A stretch of 49,530 nucleotides of DNA from Hyphomicrobiales bacterium (GCA_003963455.1 RXJA01000202.1:5565-55094); one strand, 5' to 3'. Positions 1-9,590 are shown, counted from the first letter of the stretch. Program-made: numbers and translations. Notes: generated from the sequence alone by a model not told the origin.

Positions 1-249
1 TGTGACATTTCCGAGGAAAACCAATGACTTACGGGATGGTTAGCCAACCTATATCCTTCGTATGATCTCGTATGGTCTGGCGAACCCAATGACCAGGACG
101 AAGCATGAGAAAATGGCGCCGGCTGGAATACCGGCGCCGAAGTTAACCTCCACCCGCATTCCTGTTGCAGCGAATGCCGGTGCAAAGGCGTCGGCGGAGA
201 GAAATCGGCGGCAGGCGCCACGGTCGGCTGGACCAACTTTGTACTTTGG
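1..249. other. Non-coding or unassigned stretch downstream of the trb operon
   Basis: This stretch lies after the last gene of the leftward trb operon. The open frames on the plus strand here run antisense into the DUF2274 gene and show no protein-like composition. I see no gene, terminator or repeat that I can support. Confidence 0.4.
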
Positions 250-522
250 CTACTCAGAACCTGAACCGCCACGGCGCCGCGATTCTTCCGGTGCACCCGC
301 GGCCGGAAGGCCTTTGTTTCGGGCCTTGGCAAACGCACGGTCGCTTTCCAAAAACCCCGCCAGAATGAAGGGGATCAGCTCAGCCACCTTCTCAGCCTCG
401 CCATAAGTCTGACGGTAAAGCGCCGCATAGTCGTTCAGCGCCTGGCTCAGATCGGCGCTGACGGTGATGGTGATCTTCGACGGTGTGCGGTCCGGAAGTT
501 TGCCGAGTTTCAGATTGGCCAT
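250..522 (-). CDS. DUF2274 domain protein at the end of the trb operon
   Basis: A 90-residue soluble protein of the DUF2274 type, a family commonly found as the last gene of rhizobial trb clusters; its function is unknown. The first 60 residues read as a compact domain (KLPDRTPSKITITVSADLSQ, then a helical stretch with LIPFILAGFLESDRAFAKAR), followed by a low-complexity Ser/Arg/Gly-rich tail. The start ATG lies 12 bases after the trbI stop, so it is probably co-transcribed and translated with trbI. The short RHH-like start (strand followed by helices) could mean a DNA-binding or regulatory role, but that is inference. Family call is from the position in the operon and the recognisable sequence. 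Confidence 0.8.
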   Translation of the reverse strand: MANLKLGKLPDRTPSKITITVSADLSQALNDYAALYRQTYGEAEKVAELIPFILAGFLESDRAFAKARNKGLPAAGAPEESRRRGGSGSE

Positions 523-534
523 GGATGCACCTGT

Positions 535-1752
535 TCAACCCTGGTACGGCCGCAGCACGAGATCCTTGTGCACGATCACGCGCAGCGGCCAGCCGGGGCG
601 GACGGTGATGGTGGGCTGAATATTGAGGTTCTTTTCGGTGATGCGCTGGCCGGCTTGACTGACGTTTTGCTGAGTGGATTCCCGGATCGCCTTGACCAGG
701 TCGCTTTCGTTTTCCCCGAAGCTCAGCTCCGTGCCGACGCCAAGCAATGTCGCTACCGCCACTCCCTTGATCAACTGCCAGGTGTGGAAGTCCACCTTGT
801 CCTCAAGCCCGGCATAGCCGGCCGCGTCCGTCGCGGGCAGGTTCTCAATTTCTATCGATGAGCCGTCCGGCATCACGATGCGTTGCCAGACCAAAAGCGC
901 TCGCTTCTGTCCGAACGCGACAACGCTGTCATAAGTGCCGATCAGACGAGAGCCCTGCGGGATGAGCAGGACGCTGCCGGTCACGGTGTCGTGCACATTC
1001 TCTGTGACCTGGGCAACGACCAGGCCGGGCAAATCGGAATTGATACCAGTAATCAGGCTTGCTGCGATAACACTTCCGGCCATGATCTGATAGGGCGAGG
1101 CCGGCGTCTGCAGTGCATGCGGATTGTAGATCCCGCTTGTGTTTTGACGACTGACAAAATCGAGCTTGCGCTGTTGGTTGTTTTGGTCGCCCTCGGCTGG
1201 CGCCACGGAAGGTTGCGCACCCCCGGCGTCGAGCTGGGCGGGCGTTGCTTCAACTGGCGGTCGCGCCGTTTGTCCATTGCTGGCGGCGTCCATTTGCTGG
1301 AGCCGGGTTTCGATCCGAAAGAGGACTTGCGACTCGCGCGCCGAAATCGCCTGCTGTGCGAGGCGTTGCTCCTCGGCGGATGCCTCTTGGCCAGGTGCGA
1401 TGCCAAGCTGGCGCTGGTGCTCGAGGATGGGACGGCCGAGATCGCCTGGCAGTGGCGGTCCAAGCATTGGGGGCTTCGGCCTGATCCCGGAATAGTCCTT
1501 CGGCAGGGCGTCGAGCCCCTCGGCCGTTGGCTTGCGATCAGTGTTGTAAAGCTCTTCGGCCTGCTGTTTCAGGCGCAACGCCGGCCCCTGCAGCGCCATC
1601 ATGGTGACGCCGAAAATAGTGCCGGAGCCAACAGCCGCGATCGCGATGATGACACCGCGCCGGAAGCGCACAGGCCGGCGCGGCGAGGCTCGCAGCTGCA
1701 ACTGCTCGGGATCGAGTTTCGGTCGAACATGTGGATGGGAAGTGTCGGCCAT
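535..1752 (-). CDS. trbI: Conjugal transfer protein TrbI (VirB10-like)
   Basis: TrbI is the VirB10 homologue of the type IV secretion channel; it spans from the inner membrane to the outer-membrane core complex. The protein is about 405 residues. A short cytoplasmic N-terminus is followed by one membrane segment at about residues 33-54, a Pro/Gln-rich periplasmic linker to about residue 190, and the VirB10 beta-barrel domain (GSVIAASLITGINSDLPG onward). I start at ATG 1752, which has a GGGAAGGG site just upstream; a GTG 15 bases earlier is possible. It follows trbG with a 10-base gap from that ATG and precedes the DUF2274 gene. Confidence 0.95.
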   Translation of the reverse strand: MADTSHPHVRPKLDPEQLQLRASPRRPVRFRRGVIIAIAAVGSGTIFGVTMMALQGPALRLKQQAEELYNTDRKPTAEGLDALPKDYSGIRPKPPMLGPPLPGDLGRPILEHQRQLGIAPGQEASAEEQRLAQQAISARESQVLFRIETRLQQMDAASNGQTARPPVEATPAQLDAGGAQPSVAPAEGDQNNQQRKLDFVSRQNTSGIYNPHALQTPASPYQIMAGSVIAASLITGINSDLPGLVVAQVTENVHDTVTGSVLLIPQGSRLIGTYDSVVAFGQKRALLVWQRIVMPDGSSIEIENLPATDAAGYAGLEDKVDFHTWQLIKGVAVATLLGVGTELSFGENESDLVKAIRESTQQNVSQAGQRITEKNLNIQPTITVRPGWPLRVIVHKDLVLRPYQG

Positions 1753-1763
1753 GATCCCTTCCC

Positions 1764-2792
1764 TCACCTGCTAAAACGCGAAAACAACGAGACCCGCCGC
1801 GGTGGTTGCCGGCCGTCGGTCCTCGTTACGCGCACCACCTGCTGCTTCTTGCCGCCGAGTCGCAGCTCCGCCGCAGCGAAGAGACGATCGACGATGTAAT
1901 AGTTGCCGCGCATGCGGTAGTTGACCAGTTGGCTGTCGCCGTCGGCGCCGACGATGAAGAGCGGCGGGGCCTCGCCCTGGTCGACGCGGCGTGGGAATTC
2001 GATATAGACCTTGCTGCCATCGTCGAAGGCGCGGGTTGGCCTCCAGGGAGGCGTGTCTCCACTGATCGAATAGCGGAAGCGTATGTCTTCGAGGGCCACG
2101 TTCGACGCGACGGGGGTAACAGCCTCGGCTTGTGCGTTGCGGCGACGGAGCGCGACGATCTGGTCCTCACTATACGTCCACGAGATCGCCGCCATAGACG
2201 TCTTCTCGGTGCTTTGCAGTTGCAGGTGATAGCTTCGCCGATCCGTTGTGATCACAAGATTGGTGGTAAGCCCTGGAGCGAACGGCTTGACTAGCACATG
2301 GGTACGCTGGTCATCGCCGGCGCCACTTGTCGTATCGCCAATCACCCAGCGCACCGTGTCGCCTGCCGATACCGAGGTTAGCTTCTCGCCGGACTGCAGG
2401 GTGATATCGCTGACGCGCTCGGGCGCGGCATAGAGCTGGTAGAGCGCGCCATCGGCAAAGGGATAGACCTGCACCGCATTGACGTAGCCGAATCTCGTCG
2501 GCTGCTGCGTCGCCGCCTTGTTGGCATCGGCGACCCGTTCCTCAGGTGAGCTCTTGTCTTCGACGGCCTCGCCGGGGAAGGGCTGCAACTGACCGGGCAG
2601 CGGCAAGGGCTTTGGCACCTCGACGACTCTGACCGGTTTCTCAGGCGCCTTCTCGATCGCCGCCGGTTTGAAGTCAGCCGCGTCATAGGAAATCTGCGGC
2701 GGCGGCACCGGCTTCGAAGCGCAGGCGGAAAGAACCGCGGCGGACGTCGTCAGGACCAGCACTGCGCGGAGCGATTGGGTGCTATTTGTCAT
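1764..2792 (-). CDS. trbG: Conjugal transfer protein TrbG (VirB9-like)
   Basis: TrbG is the VirB9 homologue, a periplasmic/outer-membrane core subunit that contacts TrbI. The protein has 342 residues. The N-terminus is a lipoprotein signal with the lipobox LSAC, followed by a Pro/Lys-rich linker and the VirB9 domain with its typical blocks (RFGYVNAVQVYPFADGALYQ; FIVGADGDSQLVNYRMRGNYY near the C-terminus). The start ATG overlaps the last 11 bases of trbF, so translation is likely coupled. A longer in-frame reading upstream is low-complexity and antisense-like, so I reject it. The lipobox in TrbG may replace a separate TrbH lipoprotein, which is absent here. Confidence 0.95.
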   Translation of the reverse strand: MTNSTQSLRAVLVLTTSAAVLSACASKPVPPPQISYDAADFKPAAIEKAPEKPVRVVEVPKPLPLPGQLQPFPGEAVEDKSSPEERVADANKAATQQPTRFGYVNAVQVYPFADGALYQLYAAPERVSDITLQSGEKLTSVSAGDTVRWVIGDTTSGAGDDQRTHVLVKPFAPGLTTNLVITTDRRSYHLQLQSTEKTSMAAISWTYSEDQIVALRRRNAQAEAVTPVASNVALEDIRFRYSISGDTPPWRPTRAFDDGSKVYIEFPRRVDQGEAPPLFIVGADGDSQLVNYRMRGNYYIVDRLFAAAELRLGGKKQQVVRVTRTDGRQPPRRVSLFSRFSR

Positions 2793-3513
2793 TGGCGGGC
2801 TCCTTGGGGGAAACGGATGTGGGCGCGGCGCTGTCGAGCTCGCGCGACCAGTCGATGGCCTTGATGAACACGCCGAGCGGGTTCTTGCGCAGCTGATCGG
2901 TATTGGTCGGCGGGCGGATTGCGACGGTAAGAATCCCGGTCCAGCGCGTCGCGCTGGCAAGGTCGCCGCGCTCGAAGACTTGTTCGGTCCATTTGACCTG
3001 GAACGAGCTGTCTGAGGCCCTGACGACGCTGGTCACCTGCACCGACACGCTGCGCGTACCGATCTGACCGAACGGATCGTTTGCCTTGGCGTATTCGTTG
3101 AGGAAGAGTGCAGCGCGGTCAGTGGCAAAATCATAGGCCGACAGCCAATTCTGCCGCACCAACACTGCATCGGTAGAGACGGAGCGGACATTCTGGATGA
3201 AACGGCCGAGATGCCATGCGATCTGTGCATCGTCGGGTTGGTAGTTTTGGATCGCCGGCGCGACGGCGCGCGCCTCGCCAAAGCGGTCGACCTCGACCAC
3301 GTAAGGCACAACGTGGCTCTGGATCGCCTGCCACAAAAGCCCGCCGGAGAGCCCGGTCGCCAGCGCCAGGCAGCCAAAGGCCATCAGGCGCCAGTTCCTG
3401 GCCTGCACGCGCGCGCTGCCGATGCGCTCGTCCCAGAGCTGGCCGGCTTTCTGGTACGGTGTCGAGGTATCAGGCGTCTTTCCGTAACGCTGAACGGGTC
3501 GCTTGAACAGCAT
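2782..3513 (-). CDS. trbF: Conjugal transfer protein TrbF (VirB8-like)
   Basis: TrbF is the VirB8 homologue, a bitopic inner-membrane assembly factor of the mating channel. The protein has 243 residues: a cytoplasmic segment with the family's N-terminal pattern (TPYQKAGQLWDERIGSARVQ), one membrane helix at about residues 42-65 (LMAFGCLALATGLSGGLLWQ), and a periplasmic NTF2-like domain. It starts directly after the trbL stop and overlaps trbG by 11 bases. Confidence 0.95.
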   Translation of the reverse strand: MLFKRPVQRYGKTPDTSTPYQKAGQLWDERIGSARVQARNWRLMAFGCLALATGLSGGLLWQAIQSHVVPYVVEVDRFGEARAVAPAIQNYQPDDAQIAWHLGRFIQNVRSVSTDAVLVRQNWLSAYDFATDRAALFLNEYAKANDPFGQIGTRSVSVQVTSVVRASDSSFQVKWTEQVFERGDLASATRWTGILTVAIRPPTNTDQLRKNPLGVFIKAIDWSRELDSAAPTSVSPKEPANDK

Positions 3514-4827
3514 CTAGTCTTCCTTGTCGTTGAGAGAGGGATTGGCACCGCTTCCGCCCCGATCTCCATCGCGCACCGCCTGAGTGGCCGCGTGGCGATG
3601 GGCCCGTGCGGTCTGTTCGGAACGCAGGCGCCTCGCCCATGTCGGTGCGGCAGCGGAAGCCGTAGTGGCAGGGCCTCCAGTCATCGAAGTCGTCGGCGTG
3701 CCGCCAGTCGCGGTCCAGGCGGCGTCACGACCGGCCTCGGCGCCACGCTGGAAAGGTTCTGCAGCCGATCGCATTCCCTGCATCGCGGCGCCGCCAGCGG
3801 CACGGGCGACGCCCTGCAGGCCAGCAGCCACGCCAGATTCGGGCGACGTTGCACGGCCCATCTGCCATGCTGTGGAAGCGGCCGATCCCATGGCCGTGCC
3901 AGCGCGGACGGCGGCGATGCCGCCGCCTGCTGCCATGCGCGCGCCGGCAAAGGCGACGCCCCCCGCCACAAGCGCTGATCCGGCAGCCGCTGCGGTCGTT
4001 CCGAGTGCGGCACCCGCGCCAAGCTGCGGAGCCCCTGAGACAAGGCCTGAAGCGATCCCAGGCCCGAAAATGCCAAGACCAAGGAGAGCCAGCGCACCCA
4101 GAACCTGCGACATGGCGGCGGCCAGGTCCGGCTCCTTACCTTGCAGCGCGGACGCGAACTCGCCGAAGAGCGTGGAGCCAATGCCAACGATGACGGCTAG
4201 CACCATCACCTTGATGCCCGACGAGATCACGTTGCCGAGCACCCTCTCGGCCAGAAAAGCCGAGCGGTTCCAGAGCGCGAAGGGGACCAGAACGAAGCCG
4301 GCCAGCGTAGTCAGCTTGAACTCCAGGATGGTGATGAAGAGCTGGATGGAAAGAATGAAGAAGGCGATCAGGACCAGGAACCAGGCCAGAAGCAGCACGA
4401 AAATGGTGAGCGCGTTGCCAAAAATCTCGGGGAAGCCGACGAGCTGGCTCGCTTGATCGAGCAGAGGCCAGGCGCCCTCGAAGCCGGCCGCGGCGATGCG
4501 GCCTGGCCGCAGGAGATTGTCGGCGGAGAGATTGCCGGCGGAGGCATTGATGCCGAGGCCAGCAAAGGAGCGGTAGATGATGTCGGCGAGATTCTTAAAA
4601 TTGTTCAGGATGAAAGCGAAAGCACCGACATAGAGAACCTTGCGGACGAGCCGGGTGAGAATGTTGGGCTCGCCGCCGAACGCCCAGACCAGGCCGGCCA
4701 GCGTAATGTCGATACCGATCAGTATATGGGTGAGAAAGGCGACCTCACCTGACAGCAGACCGAACCCGCTGTCGATGTAGCGGGTAAAAGTCTCCATGAA
4801 GCGATCGATGACGCCGAGGTCATTCAT
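3514..4827 (-). CDS. trbL: Conjugal transfer protein TrbL (VirB6-like)
   Basis: TrbL is the polytopic inner-membrane subunit (VirB6-like) of the channel. The protein has about 437 residues. It has several hydrophobic segments in the first 300 residues (around VAFLTHILIGIDITLAGLVW, ILNNFKNLADII, LTIFVLLLAWFLVLIAFFIL, VISSGIKVMVLAVIVG and the Gly/Ala-rich stretch after it), then an Ala/Arg-rich cytoplasmic tail. The start at 4827 follows a GAAGGCGGCGAC site; the open frame extends further upstream but that part is the antisense reading of trbJ. No trbK entry-exclusion gene fits in the 35 bases between trbJ and trbL. Confidence 0.95.
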   Translation of the reverse strand: MNDLGVIDRFMETFTRYIDSGFGLLSGEVAFLTHILIGIDITLAGLVWAFGGEPNILTRLVRKVLYVGAFAFILNNFKNLADIIYRSFAGLGINASAGNLSADNLLRPGRIAAAGFEGAWPLLDQASQLVGFPEIFGNALTIFVLLLAWFLVLIAFFILSIQLFITILEFKLTTLAGFVLVPFALWNRSAFLAERVLGNVISSGIKVMVLAVIVGIGSTLFGEFASALQGKEPDLAAAMSQVLGALALLGLGIFGPGIASGLVSGAPQLGAGAALGTTAAAAGSALVAGGVAFAGARMAAGGGIAAVRAGTAMGSAASTAWQMGRATSPESGVAAGLQGVARAAGGAAMQGMRSAAEPFQRGAEAGRDAAWTATGGTPTTSMTGGPATTASAAAPTWARRLRSEQTARAHRHAATQAVRDGDRGGSGANPSLNDKED

Positions 4828-4862
4828 GTCGCCGCCTTCCTCGTTGTCGTGAGAACTGCTGA

Positions 4863-5588
4863 TCAGTTGCCAGGATAGGCGGTGCCGGTGCCGAGAAAGC
4901 GCTTGGTCGTCTGGCGCGCGGCTTCCTCGGACTGCGCCTTGCGAGCGGCATCCTCGGCCTCGGCCCGAAACTGTGTCGCCATCAGCGTCTGGATCTGTAT
5001 CTGCTGCTTGGTCGAAAGAGCGATCAGTTGGTTGGTAGCCTGGCTTGCCTCGAGCGCACCGGCGGCACCTTGGCTGCGGTTGACGAGATCTGTGAGCAGG
5101 TCGCCATCGGCACGTACATTCTCGACGATCTGCGACTGCGCACTCATAGTCTGGCGAAATGCCTGCATCGCGCTCTGCCAACGCTCGCGCGCGGCGCTCG
5201 CGACATCGCTGACCTTGATCGTGGCGTCATAGCTTTCTGGATATTGCTGGCGCCACTGGTCCTGGAGCTTGTCGAGATCGAAGCTCAGGCCACCTGCCTG
5301 GTCCATCAGACCATCGATCTGCTGGAGCGAACCGGTGAGCTGACCGACGGAAGAAAAATCCAGCCGCTGAAGATTGCGCGCCATGTTCTGCAGCATGGTC
5401 GCCTGGTTCTGCAACGACTGGATCTGGTTGTTGATCTGCTCCAATGCGCGTGCCGCCGACAGCACGTTCTGTGTGTAGTTCGACGGGTCGAACACGATGA
5501 GGGCATAGGCCGGCTGGATGTAGTCGGCCACCGGTTTGGCGATCAGGGAAACGGTAATCAGGCTGGTGAAAAGGCGGCGTCCCATCAT
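4863..5588 (-). CDS. trbJ: Conjugal transfer protein TrbJ (VirB5-like)
   Basis: TrbJ is the VirB5 homologue, a secreted minor pilus/adhesion subunit. The 241-residue protein starts with a signal peptide (RRLFTSLITVSLIAKPVADY, cleaved probably near AYA), followed by IVFDPSNYTQNVLSAARALE, the family's conserved opening, and a long helical Gln-rich body. The start ATG shares bases with the TGA of trbE (ATGA overlap), so translation is coupled. A second ATG follows immediately and could be used instead. Confidence 0.95.
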   Translation of the reverse strand: MMGRRLFTSLITVSLIAKPVADYIQPAYALIVFDPSNYTQNVLSAARALEQINNQIQSLQNQATMLQNMARNLQRLDFSSVGQLTGSLQQIDGLMDQAGGLSFDLDKLQDQWRQQYPESYDATIKVSDVASAARERWQSAMQAFRQTMSAQSQIVENVRADGDLLTDLVNRSQGAAGALEASQATNQLIALSTKQQIQIQTLMATQFRAEAEDAARKAQSEEAARQTTKRFLGTGTAYPGN

Positions 5589-8035
5589 GACGATTGCTCC
5601 GTGTCTGGTTGAGGGAATTGCTGGAGAAGCTCGGCAGCCCAATCGAGGCCACGCGCGCTGAGGAACCGGGAGGCAAAGCTTTCCTCGCCCTCTTCGGAGA
5701 GGACGGTGTCGATCAGGGTCTGCGTGGCAGGATCGGAGGCACCGCAAAATGCGAGAGCGATGGGACCCAAGCCCAGCTCAAAGAGACGGTTGCCCCGGCG
5801 CGACTGCAGATAGTAGTGCCGCTTCGGCGTGGCGCGGGCGATCAATTCGATCTGCCGCTCGTTGAGGCCGAAGCGCTCATAGGCTGACCGCGCCTGCGGT
5901 TCGACCGCACGATCATTGGGCAGAAAAATGCGCTGTGGGCAGCTCTCGATGATCGCCGGCGCAATCGACGACCCAGCGATGTCGGCAAGTGACTGCGTGG
6001 CGAAGATGACCGACACGTTCTTTTTTCGCAGCACCTTCAGCCATTCGCGGATACGAGCGGCGAAGAGCGGGTTATCGAGATAGACCCAGGCCTCGTCGAG
6101 CATGAGCAGCGTCGGCCGCCCGTCGAACCGCTTCTCTAGCCGGTTGAATAGATAAGTGAGCACTGGCAGGACGGCGCCTTGGCTGTGCATCAGCTCCTCG
6201 GTCTCGAAGCATTGCACATCCGAGATGGCGAGCCGATCATCGTCCGCATCGAGCAGCCGGCCGAAGGGACCATCGAGCGTGTAGGGCATCAGTGCCGATT
6301 TCAGTGCATTGGACTGAAGCAGGACCGACAGGCCTGTCAGCGTGCGCTCCTGCGCCGGCGCGGTGGCAAGGCTGGTCAGCGCCGACCATATCGCCTCCTT
6401 CACTTCCGGCGTGACGGTGACGTTCTCATGGGCGATGAGACCAACGATCCATTCTGCCGCCCAACTGCGAATTGCCTGATCGTCGATGTTGCGCAGCGGC
6501 TGGAAGGCAAGCGCACTATCCGCGCCGAGCGCATGGTGTTCGCCACCCATGGCGAGTGTTGCCGCACGAGCAGAATTGCCTTTGTCGAAGACATAGACCT
6601 GAGCGCCGGCAAAGCGCCGGAATTGCATAGCTAGCAGGGCAAGCAGAACCGACTTGCCAGCCCCGGTCGGTCCAACGATCAGCATGTGGCCGACATCGCC
6701 GACGTGGCTGGAAAGCCGGAACGGCGTCGAGCCGCTAGTCTCGGCGAAGAGAAGCGGCGGAGCGTTTGTCCCGGTGACCTTGTCCAAATGCTCGTTTTGC
6801 GATGGGCCGGCCCACACCGACGATAGGGGCATGAGATGGGCAAGGTTCAGCGTGTGAACGAGCGGCTGGCGAACGTTGGCATAGGCATGCCCCGGCAATG
6901 AGCCGAGCCAGGCCTCGACCGCATTGACGTTTTCGCGGATCGTCGTGAAGCCCAGCCCGTTCACGATGCGCTCGACCGAGCGAAGCTTTTCCGCGGCGAC
7001 TTGGCGGTCCTCGTCCCATACCGTCAGTGTGGTGGTTAGATAACCGAAGCCGACGTGATCGCCGCCAAGCGCCTGCAGGGCGGCGTCGGCGTCGAGCGCC
7101 TTGTTGTCGGCATCGCTGTCGACCAGTGGGACGGGTTCGTTACTGACAACCTCGCGCAGGATGGCGACAATCGATTTGCGCTTGGCAAACCACTGCCGAC
7201 GCAATCGTGTCAGCGTCTTGGTCGCTTCCGTCTTGTCGAGCGGAATGAAGCGCGTCACCCAGCGATAGGCGAAATCCTGATGGTTGAGGGCGTCGAGGAG
7301 CCCGGGCCGCGTGACATTCGGAAAACCGAGGACGGTAAGGGTTCGCAGATGCTGTTCGCCCAGCATCGGCTCCAACCCGCCGGTGAGCGGCGCGTCGACA
7401 AGCACGCCGTCGAGATACATCGGCGTTTCAGGCACGGCGACTGGATGGCGGCGGGTCGAGATTGTGCTGTGCAGATAAGTCAGCGTCCCGGCATCATCGA
7501 GCGCGCGCACTTCGGGCATAAAGCCGGACAGCAGGTCGAGAACCCGGTCGGTTTCGTCACGGAACCAAGCCAGCTCCGCGTGCCAGTCTCTTGCCTGTCC
7601 GGAACGACGCGAGTCGACAAATGCGCTTTCTGCGCGCGCCTGGCCGTCCGGCGCCGGCATGAACAGCAACGTTAGATGATAAGCGCTCTCGAAATGCGCG
7701 ACCTTGCCTTCGAAGGCCGCCCGGCGTTCTTCATCAACCAACCATGAGGCCGCGTCGGGAAAGCGTGATGCCGGATAGCCCAATGCCTCGACCCGCTCGG
7801 CCTCGAAGAACAATGCCCAGCCGGAGCCCAGCCTCCTCAGCGCATTGTTTGCCCGCGCGCAAATGCCGACAAGTTCGGCTTCCGTCGCGCTTTCGAGATC
7901 AGGGCCACGGAACCGGAGAGTCCGTTGGAAGCTGCCGTCCTTGTTGAGCACGATGCCAGGCGCAACCAGCGCGGCCCAGGGCAGATGATCGGCAAGCCGA
8001 TCGGCTTTGCCACGGTACTCCGAAAGCTTCAGCAT
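5585..8035 (-). CDS. trbE: Conjugal transfer ATPase TrbE (VirB4-like)
   Basis: TrbE is the VirB4 ATPase that powers pilus assembly and channel function at the inner membrane. The protein has about 816 residues. The N-terminal CagE/VirB4 domain is followed by a P-loop ATPase domain with Walker A GPTGAGKS and Walker B LLMLDEAW, then the FATQSLADI motif. ATG 8035 overlaps the trbD stop (ATGCTGA). The C-terminal end overlaps the trbJ start by four bases. Length and motif order fit the family, with no sign of damage. Confidence 0.97.
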   Translation of the reverse strand: MLKLSEYRGKADRLADHLPWAALVAPGIVLNKDGSFQRTLRFRGPDLESATEAELVGICARANNALRRLGSGWALFFEAERVEALGYPASRFPDAASWLVDEERRAAFEGKVAHFESAYHLTLLFMPAPDGQARAESAFVDSRRSGQARDWHAELAWFRDETDRVLDLLSGFMPEVRALDDAGTLTYLHSTISTRRHPVAVPETPMYLDGVLVDAPLTGGLEPMLGEQHLRTLTVLGFPNVTRPGLLDALNHQDFAYRWVTRFIPLDKTEATKTLTRLRRQWFAKRKSIVAILREVVSNEPVPLVDSDADNKALDADAALQALGGDHVGFGYLTTTLTVWDEDRQVAAEKLRSVERIVNGLGFTTIRENVNAVEAWLGSLPGHAYANVRQPLVHTLNLAHLMPLSSVWAGPSQNEHLDKVTGTNAPPLLFAETSGSTPFRLSSHVGDVGHMLIVGPTGAGKSVLLALLAMQFRRFAGAQVYVFDKGNSARAATLAMGGEHHALGADSALAFQPLRNIDDQAIRSWAAEWIVGLIAHENVTVTPEVKEAIWSALTSLATAPAQERTLTGLSVLLQSNALKSALMPYTLDGPFGRLLDADDDRLAISDVQCFETEELMHSQGAVLPVLTYLFNRLEKRFDGRPTLLMLDEAWVYLDNPLFAARIREWLKVLRKKNVSVIFATQSLADIAGSSIAPAIIESCPQRIFLPNDRAVEPQARSAYERFGLNERQIELIARATPKRHYYLQSRRGNRLFELGLGPIALAFCGASDPATQTLIDTVLSEEGEESFASRFLSARGLDWAAELLQQFPQPDTEQSS

Positions 8036-8301
8036 GCAAGCCAACCCTTCTGACGAAGATGACGGACAAGCACGCTGGCGAAATCCGGATCACGCCTGGC
8101 TGCAAAGACGGCCAGCGTGTGTCCCGCGACCCAGAGGACCAGACCGCCAATCCACTGCTGCAGGCCAAGGCCGATTGCCGCGGCTACCGTGCCATTGAGG
8201 ATCGCCACTGCCCGCGGCGCGCCGCCCAGCAGGATCGGCTCGGTCAGTGCCCGGTGAACCGGAACCTCGAAACCCTCGATATGCTGCTCGCCAGTATTCA
8301 T
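8029..8301 (-). CDS. trbD: Conjugal transfer protein TrbD (VirB3-like)
   Basis: TrbD is the small VirB3-like inner-membrane subunit. The 90-residue protein has the family pattern: a soluble start (GFEVPVHRALTEPILLGGAP), then two adjacent hydrophobic segments (VAILNGTVAAAIGLGLQQW and IGGLVLWVAGHTLAVFA), and a short C-terminus with RRDPDF. It overlaps trbC by four bases and trbE by seven. Confidence 0.95.
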   Translation of the reverse strand: MNTGEQHIEGFEVPVHRALTEPILLGGAPRAVAILNGTVAAAIGLGLQQWIGGLVLWVAGHTLAVFAARRDPDFASVLVRHLRQKGWLAC

Positions 8302-8609
8302 CCGACGAGCGCCCCGCCACCGAAGGAAAAGAAGGAGAGGAAGAAGCTCGAGGCCGCGAAAGCGATCGAGAGGCCGAAGACGATCTGGATCAGCCGACGA
8401 AAGCCGCCTGCCGTGTCGCCGAAGGCAAGCGTCAGCCCTGTTGTGATGATGATGATTACCGCGACGATCTTGGCGACCGGTCCCTGCACCGACTCCAGAA
8501 TCTGCTGCAGCGGCTGTTCCCACGGCATGCCTGAGCCGGCCGCGTAGGCCGGGGCCGTGAGAAGAAACGCATACGCGGTGGACGAAAGAAAGCGAAGCTT
8601 CATGCGCAT
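8298..8609 (-). CDS. trbC: Conjugative pilin TrbC (VirB2-like)
   Basis: TrbC is the precursor of the conjugative pilin. The 103-residue protein has a signal peptide (about residues 1-24, ending AYAAG), a short periplasmic stretch (MPWEQPLQQILESVQGP), and two membrane helices separated by FGDTAGGFRR. In related systems the TraF protease, also present in this window (21610-22158), processes and cyclises the pilin. The gene overlaps trbD by four bases. Confidence 0.95.
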   Translation of the reverse strand: MRMKLRFLSSTAYAFLLTAPAYAAGSGMPWEQPLQQILESVQGPVAKIVAVIIIITTGLTLAFGDTAGGFRRLIQIVFGLSIAFAASSFFLSFFSFGGGALVG

Positions 8610-8621
8610 GAAGGAGACCTT

Positions 8622-9590
8622 TCAAAGCTGCTGGAGTTGCGGAAGCGTGAGTTGGGTGATGGCGTAATCGCCGCTGCCGTCGAGACCGTTGACTTCAGCG
8701 ATCGCGTCGATGCGGCGCGATGATCCGCGTCCAGCGATGAAGACGATTAGATCGACCGCATCGGCGATGAGCCGGCGCGAAACGGTGACGACGGCTTCCT
8801 GCGCGAGTTGCTCGATGCGATAGAGAGCCGAGCGCGCCGAATTGGCGTGAACCGTGGCGATGCCGCCGGGATGGCCGGTATTCCATGCCTTCAGCATGTC
8901 GAGCGCTTCCGCGCCCCTGACTTCGCCGACGATGATGCGGTCGGGCCTGAGCCGCAGGGTCGAGCGCACGAGATCGGCAAGCGTCACCGACCCCCGCCTC
9001 GTCCTCAAGGCAACGCAGTCCTTGGCCGCGCATTGCAGTTCGCGCGTGTCCTCGATCAGGATCACACGCTCGTCGCATTCGGCGACCTCTGCCAGCAACG
9101 CATTGGCAAGCGTGGTCTTGCCCGACGACGTGCCGCCAGCAACCAGAATGTTGCGCCGCTCGAGGACTGCCTTCTTCAGTGCATCGGCCTGAAGCGGCAA
9201 CATGATGCGATCGGCGACATAATTGGCGAGCGTGTAGAGTTTTGCGGCCGGCTTGCGAATGGCGAAGCAGGGTGCCAGCGCGACCGGCGGCAGCAGACCC
9301 TCAAAGCGTTCGCCCGACGGCAATTCGGCACTAACGATCGGGATGTCGGTATGCGCCTCGGTGCGCACATGCGAGGCGACCAGGCGGATGATGCGTTCCG
9401 CCTCGGAAGGATGCATATGCACACCGGTGTCGACCCGGCCTTCGCCCAGCCGGTCTAGTCGCAACGCGCCATCGGGATTGACCATCACCTCGATCACGGT
9501 TGGATCGGCGAGCGCCTCGGTGATCGCCGGACCCATGGCGCTGCGCAGCATCGCGCGTCGGCGAAGGTCGGCCTCAGGACGGGAACTCAT
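8622..9590 (-). CDS. trbB: Conjugal transfer ATPase TrbB (VirB11-like)
   Basis: TrbB is the VirB11-type hexameric traffic ATPase. The 322-residue protein has an N-terminal domain with the TVIEVMVNPDG opening, Walker A GGTSSGKTT at about residue 152-160, an Asp box (ILIEDTREL), Walker B-like RIIVGEVRG and a His box (GHPGGIATVHANS). It begins with an ATGA overlap with the CopG-type gene upstream. Confidence 0.97.
   Translation of the reverse strand: MSSRPEADLRRRAMLRSAMGPAITEALADPTVIEVMVNPDGALRLDRLGEGRVDTGVHMHPSEAERIIRLVASHVRTEAHTDIPIVSAELPSGERFEGLLPPVALAPCFAIRKPAAKLYTLANYVADRIMLPLQADALKKAVLERRNILVAGGTSSGKTTLANALLAEVAECDERVILIEDTRELQCAAKDCVALRTRRGSVTLADLVRSTLRLRPDRIIVGEVRGAEALDMLKAWNTGHPGGIATVHANSARSALYRIEQLAQEAVVTVSRRLIADAVDLIVFIAGRGSSRRIDAIAEVNGLDGSGDYAITQLTLPQLQQL

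Noticed and set aside
883..1899. Long plus-strand frame opposite trbI
   Set aside because: It is the antisense reading of trbI; composition is Arg/Leu/Gly-rich as usual for GC-rich shadows. The same holds for other long antisense frames across trb, rlxS and parB.
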